DNA of 64,000 nucleotides from Chara braunii (Eukaryota > Streptophyta > Charophyceae > Charales > Characeae), in NCBI GenBank assembly GCA_003427395.1, contig BFEA01000004.1, positions 8,630,983 to 8,694,982 of the forward strand, written 5' to 3'. A program made the translations under genes and the position numbers. This document shows, in pieces, positions 55,501-64,000 of the stretch; position 1 is the stretch's first letter, and every line of letters begins with the position of its first letter. The notes under the pieces were generated by a model that was not told the origin of the DNA, did no database searches, and saw nothing but the letters and a program-made list of their open reading frames with translations.

Positions 55501-56280
55501 ATGGCAAGCGGGTCCTCAGGCGGCAAAAGCGCCAGGACCACATGCTTGTTTTTTTTTGTCGTAGAGAAGTTACCCCTCAACGAGTCTGAGGGAGGAGGAG
55601 GTGATGGTGACAGTGAGTCTGGGAAGGTTGACGTCACTGCTGTAATGGCCAATAAGGGAGACCAAAGTCAGTGGAAGAAGAGGAGGAGGCCATGCTCGTT
55701 TCCTGAGCATCCCGGCATCGCGTTCGAAAACCATGAGAGAAGATGAATATGACACGAGAAGAATGGCAGTCTAAGATGGACAATCGTCAGTGTCTTAAGT
55801 GCGACTCTTCTAACCCTTTGACTCTCAAGGCAGAGGATAACTCTTCTTCAACCCATCGTCCAGAGCACCCTGACATTGTTCTTTGCTCTGTCTCACTGGA
55901 CAATTCCCTTATGAACTCGGCAATGAACTCATCGCACTTCGGACTTCGTGGGCTAAAAAAGCGAAGACTAAGGGTGAGCTAATGGTCGCGGATATTGAGA
56001 TTCCGCACACACGAGTGGATGCGTTGTTAGATCCAGGATCGACACGGTCTTATATCTCAAAAAAGGCAATTCAAAAATTGCATCCGAGAATGAAGGTAAA
56101 GGATTTACCTCGACTTATCACGTCTATGGTGGCTGACAAGAGCACGATCACTGTCTCTCAATACGTCGATCGTGTTAAATGTTATTTAAGGACGAGAGAA
56201 GGAAAAAAAAATTTACACGAGATATCATTCCTAATTGAAAAAAACTTGCGTTTTGATATGATTCTGAGAATGGATTAGCA
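55501..56280 (+). pseudogene. gypsy-C nucleocapsid remnant and aspartic protease
   Basis: A half knuckle WQSKMDNRQCLKCDSS lies near 55,757. The protease frame at 55,883-56,278 has ALLDPGSTRSYISKKAI near residue 48, where the usual D-S/T-G reads D-P-G, and FDMILRMD at the end (normally ILGMDW). It closes with TAG at 56,276. Confidence 0.7.
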
Positions 56281-56439
56281 CGAGGAAGCCAAAGAAAAGA
56301 TCGTAAAACTAAAGGACGAGAAGTCCGACCTTCGAGCGATAAAGTTGTACCATAGGTATGACTCTGACTCTATTCTGTCTTTCTGTTGTATGAGCTACCC
56401 AGCCTTCTGATCGATGGTCTCGAAGAAGAAGTTGGATTA

Positions 56440-57840
56440 GGATATGATGATAATACTCGTTATACGAGCAGGAGCATGCTCCTTATCCTATCCTCCTTCT
56501 ATGGAAAAACTTCTCGATGAATACAAAGACTTGCAGACTGAGCCGACGGGAATCACTGCGCGTGCTATTAAGCACACGATCGAGATCATTCCCGAAAGCA
56601 AGATTCCCAAGGATCCCATCTCCCGAATGTCTCCCAGAGAACTTGAGGAACTTCAAAAACAGTTGCAATAACTTACTGACAATGGATGGATTCGCCCTAG
56701 CTCATCTCCTTATAGTGCCCCTGTCTTATTTATGCCCAATAAGGAAGGTGAACTTAGACTATGCATCGACTATAGAGGGCTGAATTTCGTCACTGTGAAA
56801 AACGCGAAACCACTTCCGCGCATTGACGACCTATTGGACCAGTTGCAAGGCTACAAGTATTTCAGTAAGATTGATCTCAAGTCAGGGTACCACCAGATCG
56901 AGGTGGCTCTTGAAGATCAACATAAAACGGTTTTCCGAACCAGGTATGGCCACTACGAGTTCGTGGTTATGCCGTTTGGATTGACTAATGCACCTGCGAC
57001 CTTGCAAAGGTCAATGAATGAATTATTTTGTCAATGGTTGGACTAGTTCATAGTAGTCTATCTCGATCGCATTCTAGTGTATAGTAAGACACTAGAAGAC
57101 CACGAGAAACATCTACGAATGGTTTTGCAGAAATTGCGCGAAGGCAACTTTAAAATGAACTCGAAGAAGTCTGAGTTTGCTAAGCCTTGTACTTAGGACA
57201 TATAGTGAACGGAGAAGGACTAAGGCCTGAAAAGAAGATTACAACAATTCGAGACTAGCTCCAACCTAAGACTATAACTGAGTTGAGATTTTTTCTACGA
57301 CTACAGGAAGTTCGTCAAAAACTTCTCTTTGATAGTTGCTCCTATGAGAAGACTGTTGAAAAAGGAAAAACCATAGTTGTGGGACAAAGATTGTGAGTCA
57401 TCGTTTAGGAAGTTAAAGCATGTTCTGACTCACTACCCTGTCTTAAAGATTGTTGACCCTTCTCTTCCTTTCATCGTCACGACTAACGCAAGTCAGTATG
57501 GGATTGGGGTTGTGCTACAGCAGGACGACGGTAAGGGATATAGACCAATAGAGTTTATGTCCAGGAGACTTCCGTCAGAGAGAGTGGTCAACCCCACCTA
57601 TAAAAGGGAGTTGTATGCCTTAGTCTCTGCATTAGATACTTAGAAACAGTACTTGTTAGGGAGACGCTTTACTGTCTATTCTGAACATTCCACTCTGAAA
57701 TGGATTAAGACACAGCCTAGACTCTCTGATAAGTTAGTGAGATGGTCCGCTTTCATCGATACCTTTCACTTTGAACTTAAGACAATCAAAGGAAAGTCTA
57801 ATGTGGTTGCGGATGCTTTGTCCAGGCGTGCAGATTTCTT
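56440..57840 (+). pseudogene. gypsy-C reverse transcriptase and RNase H
   Basis: [42 protein letters not shown] and [10 protein letters not shown] are well kept. A stop follows QWLD, and the palm motif reads VVYLDRILVYS, where YLDD is expected, so one catalytic Asp is Arg. RNase H starts TTNASQYGIGVVLQQ with Asn for the first catalytic Asp. Stops near 56,669, 57,044 and 57,641 and a frame loss near 57,185 add to the damage. Confidence 0.85.
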
Positions 57841-58850
57841 TGGAACCATTGTCTCCTACCTCGATATCGGGAATGAATTGAAGGAACACATACGTAAGGG
57901 TTATGAGAGTAATCCTATTTGGAATCCTATTATTGGGACCCTACAAAAGAACCCTGAACTATTCCCAGAGTATCGAATGACTGATGGCTTAGTCTTCTAC
58001 GTGGATAAAACCGAAGAACGGTTATGTATTTCTCACCAATAACAAATCAAGAGCTTAATCATTGAGAAATATCATGATGCAGAGGGTCACTCTGGTTTTA
58101 AGAAGACGTATGTTGATGTCCAAGAACACTTTGAATGGAAAGGAATGAAAGAGGATGTACTAACGTATGTTCGGACTTGTCTTCTCTGTCAGACGAACAA
58201 ACCTTCGCATGAGAATCCGTTGGGACTACTGAGACCACTGCCTATTCCAAGTGAGCCAAGTGAGTCTCTCCATTGACTTTATGAGTGTCACTAATAGTCG
58301 AAATGGCAACAGTCAGGTAATGGTCATCATAGATAGATTCTCAAAGTATGCTTTGTTCATTCCTTTGTCTGTCGAAGCTAGAACCGAACTGGTCATCCAA
58401 AAGTTTCAGATGCGATGGGTTTCTGAGTATGGATTCTCGAACACCATCGTCTCTGACAGAGATGTTCGTTTCACAAGTCTACAATGGCAAAAGTTGATGG
58501 AAGTCTATGGCACCAGGTTGACCATATTGTGAGGTAGACATCCTGAAACGAATGGCCAAACCAAGCAAATGAACCGTCTATGCCAACAACTTTTGCGCAT
58601 GTATGTCCGACCGATCAAAGAGATTGGGATGAGAACTTACCTAAGATTGTTAGTGCTTATAATAACAGTATACATATTGTCACAGGAAGAACGCCTAACA
58701 CATTGCATAAAGGCTAGAAGCCTCGACGTCCCCTTGATGCTTTAACTCGGGACCGGATTCACAGGTTACCCCCTAGAACCCGTGAATTCGCAGTTTTGTA
58801 TGAAGAAGATAACAAAAAGGTAAAAAGAAAATACACAGAAAGCCCAACTT
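57841..58850 (+). pseudogene. gypsy-C integrase
   Basis: The zinc domain is kept as HDAEGHSGFKK and CLLCQTNK near 58,075-58,200. The core shows SIDFMSV, SDRDVRFTSLQW and then, after a TGA, HPETNGQTKQMN, in which the catalytic Glu of the usual GQTE is Lys. Frames change near 58,250. Confidence 0.8.
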
Positions 58851-59340
58851 CAGATGATTGAGCAGGCTAACAAACATCGTCGACCATCACAGTTTCAAGG
58901 AGATCTAGTTTGGGTGAAGTCCAAAAAAATTGCCTTAGAAGAAAACGTGTCTAAAAAATTGTTGCCTGTCTACTATGGTCTCCGAGAAGTTCTCAAGGTG
59001 ATTAGGAATGCAGATGGACCTTCCTATCGAATCGATGTACCCCCACACCTAAGGACCTACCCTGTCTTTCATGCGTCTAAACTGCTACCGTACGTAGAAG
59101 GAGAAACTTTCCTAACAGGCCATCTATGTTTCCACCCTCTATGAATGGAGGTTAAAAGTTGAGAAAATCCGGGAACATGGCTATTTTTCTACAGGTAGCA
59201 GAGGAAGACCACAAAAGCAGTATAAGGTACAGTTCAAGTCTCAACCCCAATCTGAAGCCAGATGGTTTAGTAAGAAAGAACTCTTACCTACTGCTCCTAA
59301 CATTGTTGCTACATACGAACGTGGGTTGGAGGAAAATTAA
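58851..59340 (+). pseudogene. gypsy-C integrase C-terminus and chromodomain-like end
   Basis: 58,854-59,144 encodes FQGDLVWVKSKKIALEENVS and PVFHASKLLPYV. After a frame change the stretch QYKVQFKSQPQSEARWFSK near 59,218-59,275 corresponds to the chromodomain-like end of gypsy-A. The frame reaches TAA at 59,338-59,340, directly before the LTR. Confidence 0.75.
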
Positions 59341-60510
59341 TGTCTTTAACCCATATACGGTATGCCCGATAGACAGTCTGAGGGCCTCGCCAGGCCACCC
59401 CCAAGCCCAGACCGAGAAGGGGGAAAAGACCCCATCTATAGATTCAGGGTCTGAGCGAGGAACAGTTGACTAAGTCAATTGTCGGGACCTAACAGTCAAA
59501 GTCCAAAATGGACCCAGCCCATGTCGCCGGTCAGATGCACACACTTGTTTGTATGAAGGTACCCAAACAGCATCAAGACCAAAGGGAAATTTGCAACTGT
59601 ACACAATCCAGACGCTCGACTGTGAGTCAATCTATACAATTGTGGGAAGGGGACCCGAGGCCAGACAGCCTCGTCAAACACTACGAAAGGCCTGGTCTCG
59701 AGGTGGTCAACATTCAGTCTTGCTATGCTGCTTGGACGCTAGCTCGACTTTGGCTGGACGCTGGCATTGACGCTGGCACGGCGCTGGCGAGACGCTGGTT
59801 GTGCGCAGGCACTGCGGACGAGGATGCGGGGTTGTGGCAGCATGCTGGCGCTTACTGTTTGTGCGCCAAGCATTGCTGATGTTGTGCTGCCACCTGTCTA
59901 CCCTGCTGATGTGGCGCATGCCACTGGTCTACATTGCTGATGTGGCACATGCCACTGGTCTACACTGCTGATGTGGCACATGCCACTCGTCTACATTGCT
60001 GATGTGGCGCATGCCACTTGTCTACATTGCTGATGTGGCGCATGCCACCTGTCTCTACAGCTGACGTTGCATTGGCCACACTGTCTACATGAGGTGACAG
60101 GTTGCGACAAGGAGGGAGATCGGGATCCGTGGATGATTGGGATCTGGTACTCACCTGAGGTTGACGTTGTTACCGTATTCTTCTGTCGTCTTCATAGTCT
60201 TCACGAGATAAGAGTGCCACGTGGCACTGCTGTGTGATCAGGATTATCATACTTGTTATCGTATACTGGTTCATGACGTGGAGAGGAAAGAAGCCTGAAG
60301 AAGAAGTGGGGTTTAATTGGTGTGTGATCATTGTTATCCCTTCCACCTTCTCCTCTGTCTATTCCCCCTCCACTCTCTTCGTCGAATGGTAACGAGATAC
60401 TGTTTCAGATAACACTTCACGATAACTGGAGACTTTGTGCAGATCTGAGACTACTTGTGCTTCGACTGCTTTGACGTCTGATGAGTATCTGCTAGACTGG
60501 GTTCATTACA
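59341..60510 (+). repeat. gypsy-C 3' LTR
   Basis: Begins TGTCTTTAACCCATATACGG, ends GGGTTCATTACA, followed by AGTT. Holds about six of the 31-32-bp GATGTGGCRCATGCCAC units at 59,875-60,060. Confidence 0.85.
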
Positions 60511-60514
60511 AGTT

Positions 60515-60670
60515 TGTTTTCGGATTTTTTAGATTTTTTTGTTTGCTTTCTTTTGCCGGGACCTTCCCTAGTCCTTGCACGGCCAGGAACGCCCAGGAAA
60601 ATCAGGTGACCCGGGCGGCCCGGCTGGTAGCCCAGATCCGTTGGGCCTTTTTTTGGGGGGGGGGGAATTG
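60515..60670. other. spacer with T- and G-runs
   Basis: No coding or RNA feature. A T7 run joined to a G13 run ends directly before the next element. Confidence 0.4.
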
Positions 60671-61130
60671 CATCTGTACCCTACTTAAAGATGGGAATAC
60701 CGGTTATACCCAGTCCCAGTGCCAACTTGCGTCTTTACCGAGAAAACGGCCGGTGGCAATTGTTTGCATGCCCATGGACCCAGGTTGGTACCGCAAAATT
60801 GCGGTTATACTGGAATGCACAAATTATGGACATACCCAGGCAAAATCATGGGCATACCCAGGACCTGAGGAGTCCCGGCCAAGTTGTTCATATACCCTGC
60901 TATCTGAAATTATGCTCATACCCAGCAGCCGTTCGGCCACAACGGTCTACTTGGGCATGAGCATAATTTGGTCCTCCGAATCCAGGGCCTGCGGGATTGG
61001 GTACACCTACAATTGCGCACAGGGGAAAAGCTGGGTACTATGCAAAGTTGAACGGCCTCCGGATATAGATGCAAGTTCGCTCTGGGATTGGGTATAACAG
61101 GCATTCCCATCTTTAAGTGGGGTACAGATG
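60671..61130. mobile_element. foldback element with long inverted arms (460 bp)
   Basis: The left end CATCTGTACCCTACTTAAAG is mirrored by the complement of the right end (CATCTGTACCCCACTTAAAG), and similarity continues inwards for over 80 bases (TTATACCCARTCCCAG, AACTTGCRTCT). Several GGRCATACCCAG phrases repeat in the arms. No ORF with transposase character and no clear target duplication are seen. Confidence 0.75.
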
Positions 61131-61289
61131 GACGACCCCTGTAGTTATGACACCCGGCCTGACACCACGGTCAATGCTACTTCATTGCTTTTTCGAACTT
61201 GGTGGCTGTTTTTTTTGCCGCGAGTGCTTTTTTTGCTTATTCGATACTGACATCAATGTACTTGCCCCTAATATGATATATCTATCAAA

Positions 61290-61512
61290 CCACCAGTACG
61301 TTTCCCAACCATTCACAGAAACGCGCCGAGTATGCTGACATGTCGGGCGGGATGCACTGGGGTGCGGTTTCGCCTGAAATCCATCCAGGCAAATCAGGCC
61401 TTGCGTGCAACCCGTTTTGCCTGGATGGATTTTCGGTGAAACGGCACCCAGTCCATCGTGCAGTGCCATGCACGGCGTGTTTCTGCAAAATGGCAGGGAA
61501 ATGTACTGGTGG
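61290..61512. mobile_element. hairpin foldback family A, copy 1
   Basis: Ends CCACCAGTACGTTTCCC and its near complement. The arms close on a short centre AGGCCTTGCGTGCAACCC bounded by CATCCAGGCAAA and TTTGCCTGGATG. Length 223 bp, close to copies 2 and 3. Confidence 0.8.
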
Positions 61513-61540
61513 CTTAATAACATCAGATGAAGGGAAAATC

Positions 61541-62006
61541 TAAGGGTAGGACCCCACAGGACGGCGGCAAACGGTTTCGGAAGTCTTCGACTTCCAGTCG
61601 ACTGCCCACCGCCAACGGAGATGATGAAATAGAGGGGACCCCACCGCCACCACGAAATGTTGCTTTTGTGTCGGAGGCGGCTACCCAAAAAGGAAATTCA
61701 GGGGCAGTTTTCCTTTCTGGGAAAGGTCGGGGTCTGGAAGGCCATGCCAGGTCCTTTACCATTGGTTGTGATGGAAGGGCTGCGACTTCCGTCCGCGTGC
61801 GCCAGAGTACGCACCCGGGAGGTAGGTAAACGGACCGACTTTTGGAAAACGGGAATTCAGGGCCACGTAGGAATAAGGGGGCCGTGGACCAAGTGGAAAC
61901 GGTCGGCCGACGACTTCCGCGGCGGCAAAATCCGTATGTGGGGTCTCGGAAGTTGCCTCCAACTTCCGAAACCATTTGCCGCTGTCCTGAGGGGTCCTAC
62001 CCTTAT
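61541..62006. mobile_element. terminal-inverted-repeat element B (about 465 bp)
   Basis: The left end TAAGGGTAGGACCCCACAGG and the complement of the right end (TAAGGGTAGGACCCCTCAGG) continue as matching arms for over 50 bases, through GCGGCAAAYGGTTTCGGAAG. The middle is unrelated sequence with no recognised transposase. Confidence 0.75.
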
Positions 62007-62156
62007 CCGAATGGCAGGAGGTCGTGGATACCTGAGAAGGCTGAGGGACAATTGCTTTAGCATCATTTTCCAAAACAGTTTCCCCATCAGCTGCGTTTGC
62101 ATTTAAATTGAGTTCTTAACTTTTTTCCCATTTCGCAATGTGTACTTCAGCGACCC

Positions 62157-62408
62157 GAAGAGGTCATTTGGCCTGTCCAGTAAGGGCCACTTTTTGGGAT
62201 GAGTGATCACCGATGAGACTACCACTAATTTTTTTCTCCAATTTTTTTATCTTCATTTTTTTTGTGCTGATAAAGGAATGGGGGTCCCCCCTAAAAGAAA
62301 GAAAGAAAGAAAAAAAAGAAAAAAAGAAGAAAAGGATGAGTAGCAGTCTCATCAATGATCACTCGTCTCGAAAAAACGCCCTTGCCGGATAGGGCAAATG
62401 ACCTCTTC
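62157..62408. mobile_element. terminal-inverted-repeat element C (252 bp)
   Basis: GAAGAGGTCATTTG at the left and CAAATGACCTCTTC at the right, with inner matches GATGAGTGATCA / TGATCACTCGTC and GATGAGACTA / TAGCAGTCTCATC. The centre is T-rich then A-rich. Confidence 0.75.
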
Positions 62409-62411
62409 AAT

Positions 62412-62644
62412 CACCAACACATTCCCCGGCTAGAAAATCAAAGTCGCGGCCTGCATGCTGCCACGACTCTCAGGAAGTACCGGGGTGCCATTTTGCTGGA
62501 CATCCATCCAGGCAAAATAGGCCTCGCATGCGACCCGTTTTGCCTGGATGGATGTGCCGCAAAATGGCACCCCGGTACTTTCCAAGAGTCGCGGCAGCAT
62601 GCACGCTGGGACTTTGATGTTCTAGCTAGGAAATGTACTTGTGG
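62412..62644. mobile_element. hairpin foldback family A, copy 2
   Basis: Near-perfect arms: GCATGCTGCCACGACTCTC, then TACCGGGGTGCCATTTTGC and CATCCATCCAGGCAAAA, mirrored on the right. The centre is TAGGCCTCGCATGCGACCCG. Outer ends match CCACAAGTACATTTCC. It starts three bases after element C ends. Confidence 0.8.
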
Positions 62645-62949
62645 ATTCAGCTCACTCCAGCACAAATTCGGAAATGGGAAAAAATCAATTTCAACAAAAA
62701 TGCAGTTCACCGTTTTCAAGCATCTTTTACTGACATAGCTAGTGGTTTTCTTTTCATCAGAATGAAGTTGTGCGAATGGTTATTGAAAACGAAAGATCCT
62801 CCTTTCGATAGCTGCAGTGTTTTTGTCTAGAATCACCCAACTGACAGATTCTGACCTAAGACAATCAAATACCCATACCATGAAAAATTGAAACAGCTTC
62901 AAAAGGCTCCTCCTCTAGGTCCAGTAGTGTTTGATGTTAACAACTTGAG

Positions 62950-63180
62950 CCACCAGTATGTTTCCCAGCAATTTCGCAGAAACTCTGTGCATGCTGGCGT
63001 GTCGCGCCGGATGCACTGGGGTGCCGTTTCACCCGAAATCCATCCAGGCAAATCAGGCCTCACATGCAACCCATTTTCCCCGGATGGATATCAGGCAAAA
63101 TGGCACCCCAGTGCATCCCGGTCGACACACGAGCATGCATGGCGCGTTTTGCAAAATGGCTTGGAAATGTAGTTTTGTGG
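62950..63180. mobile_element. hairpin foldback family A, copy 3
   Basis: CCACCAGTATGTTTCCC at the left and GGAAATGTAGTTTTGTGG at the right, with the same centre (CAGGCCTCACATGCAACCC) and the GCACTGGGGTGCCGTTTC arm as copy 1. Confidence 0.8.
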
Positions 63181-63186
63181 TTTAAA

Positions 63187-63265
63187 CCACCGCTTCGTTT
63201 CCCAACCATTTTTTTAAAGACGCAGCTTGCATGCTGCTGCGACTTTCGGGAGTCGACCCCCGAAA
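63187..63265. mobile_element. hairpin foldback family A, half copy
   Basis: Left arm only: CCACCGCTTCGTTTCCC to CTTGCATGCTGCTGCGACTT, immediately following copy 3. The centre and right arm are missing. Confidence 0.6.
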
Positions 63266-63489
63266 ACAAGCTATTCGTGAAAAGTGGACCAAGCAAAAAG
63301 TCCAGTTTTCAAAAGCCAACATGTTATATTCTTAACTCATATTATAAGTTATATATGAAAAACTATTTATCAGGAAATGCAACGTGACCCAAGGCTCATA
63401 TGTACCCAGAACTGTAAGGAAGCAAAAGGGAAAAGCAAGCCAAATTTCCCAAAAATTCAAAAAAAAAAAAAACGTTGTTATAGACATTT
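63266..63489. other. no feature recognised
   Basis: AT-rich sequence with a short A-run near 63,460. Confidence 0.35.
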
Positions 63490-63570
63490 TCCAGATAGCC
63501 ACTAAACGACCTGAGTTCGAATCCAGATGAAACTTAACAGATGAAAGTCTTTCATTACTAAAAAAAAGTA
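63490..63570 (+). repeat. tRNA-derived SINE, partial copy 3
   Basis: The B-box GAGTTCGAATCC (63,512-63,524) is followed by AGATGAAACTTAACAGATGA and an A-run tail, like the part after the B box in copy 1. The A-box half is missing or diverged. Confidence 0.45.
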
Positions 63571-64000
63571 GGAAAAAAAAGAAGCGTGGTTGTCCTGTGC
63601 ATCCTAACGTTCGGACGTAACTATTGTTTTCACGCTTGCAAATCACCTCGCAATCCCTCCCTCTACCCCCCTCCTCTCTCTCTTTCAACGGCGAGATTAC
63701 TGGTTGAAGGAGGGAGTCTTAAGGATGAATCTAGCAGCATCTAAACTTAAATACGAAGTGAGAGGATCCTGATGTCCTAAGAAACATAAGTACAAAAGCC
63801 AAGAGAAAAAGACATGAGATAGAGCGAGTAAATTTCATGATGTAGATAGTACGATAGATTGAAAAGAGGGCAACAAAAAAAACAAACAAAAGAGAAAACA
63901 CAGAAAACGTTAACACCGACAGAACTCCAACGCATGGAAGGAGAATATCCCTTCAACACATGGAAGGCAAATGACACTTTGCAGTGTTTGCACACACACA
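63571..64000. other. no feature recognised
   Basis: Purine-rich sequence with a duplicated CACATGGAAGG / CGCATGGAAGG phrase near 63,930-63,970 and a (CA)n start at the edge. Confidence 0.35.

Noticed and set aside
61527-62106. Frames of 100-150 codons in 61.5-62.1 kb
   Set aside because: They fall inside an inverted-repeat element, appear on both strands with similar lengths, and show no transposase motif.

Overview
This window is repeat-dominated nuclear DNA from a streptophyte. My best guess is a charophyte alga such as Chara; that is an inference from the retroelement style, not something proved here. Supporting observations are plant-type TTTAGGG motifs, plant-like U6 and U2 snRNA copies, Ty3/gypsy elements with chromodomain-like C-termini and initiator-Met primer sites, GT-AG introns full of transposons, and long (GA)n/(CA)n tracts. 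Two runs of N (6,124-7,116 and 23,603-23,841) are assembly gaps inside (GA)n tracts. I see no bacterial operons, rRNA or CRISPR array.

The only host gene I can support lies on the minus strand. It is a chain of small exons encoding charged coiled coil: 43,724-43,626, 39,443-39,333, possibly 38,212-38,150, 38,042-37,868, 34,658-34,602, 7,515-~7,3xx and 5,291-5,232. Reading phases match across the introns. One intron is about 27 kb and holds a full LINE, further LINE pieces and a complete LTR retrotransposon. I cannot identify the protein.

Layout: 1-4.2 kb, a minus-strand gypsy gag fragment and tandem repeats. 4.2-5.3 kb, a fossil exon, TCCGGA-rich repeats, a U6 retrocopy and a host exon. 7.7-21.3 kb, a head-to-tail chain of LINE-A, LINE-B (near full length), U6, U2 and LINE-C, joined by poly(A) plus the same ~12-bp sequence. 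22.3-31.4 kb, gypsy-A with both LTRs, inserted in LINE-C. 31.6-44 kb, SINEs, TCCGGA repeats, a second 105-bp MITE, minus-strand LINE ends, microsatellites and host exons. 44.2-51.9 kb, LINE-D split by gypsy-B, which carries one uninterrupted 1,241-codon pol ORF. 52.1-60.5 kb, gypsy-C with both LTRs and a decayed interior. 60.7-63.3 kb, a cluster of foldback or terminal-inverted-repeat elements.

The elements interact by nesting. LINE machinery appears to have copied U6 and U2 RNAs and reused a regenerated target site. LTR elements then landed in LINEs, and a MITE landed in one LTR but not in its partner.
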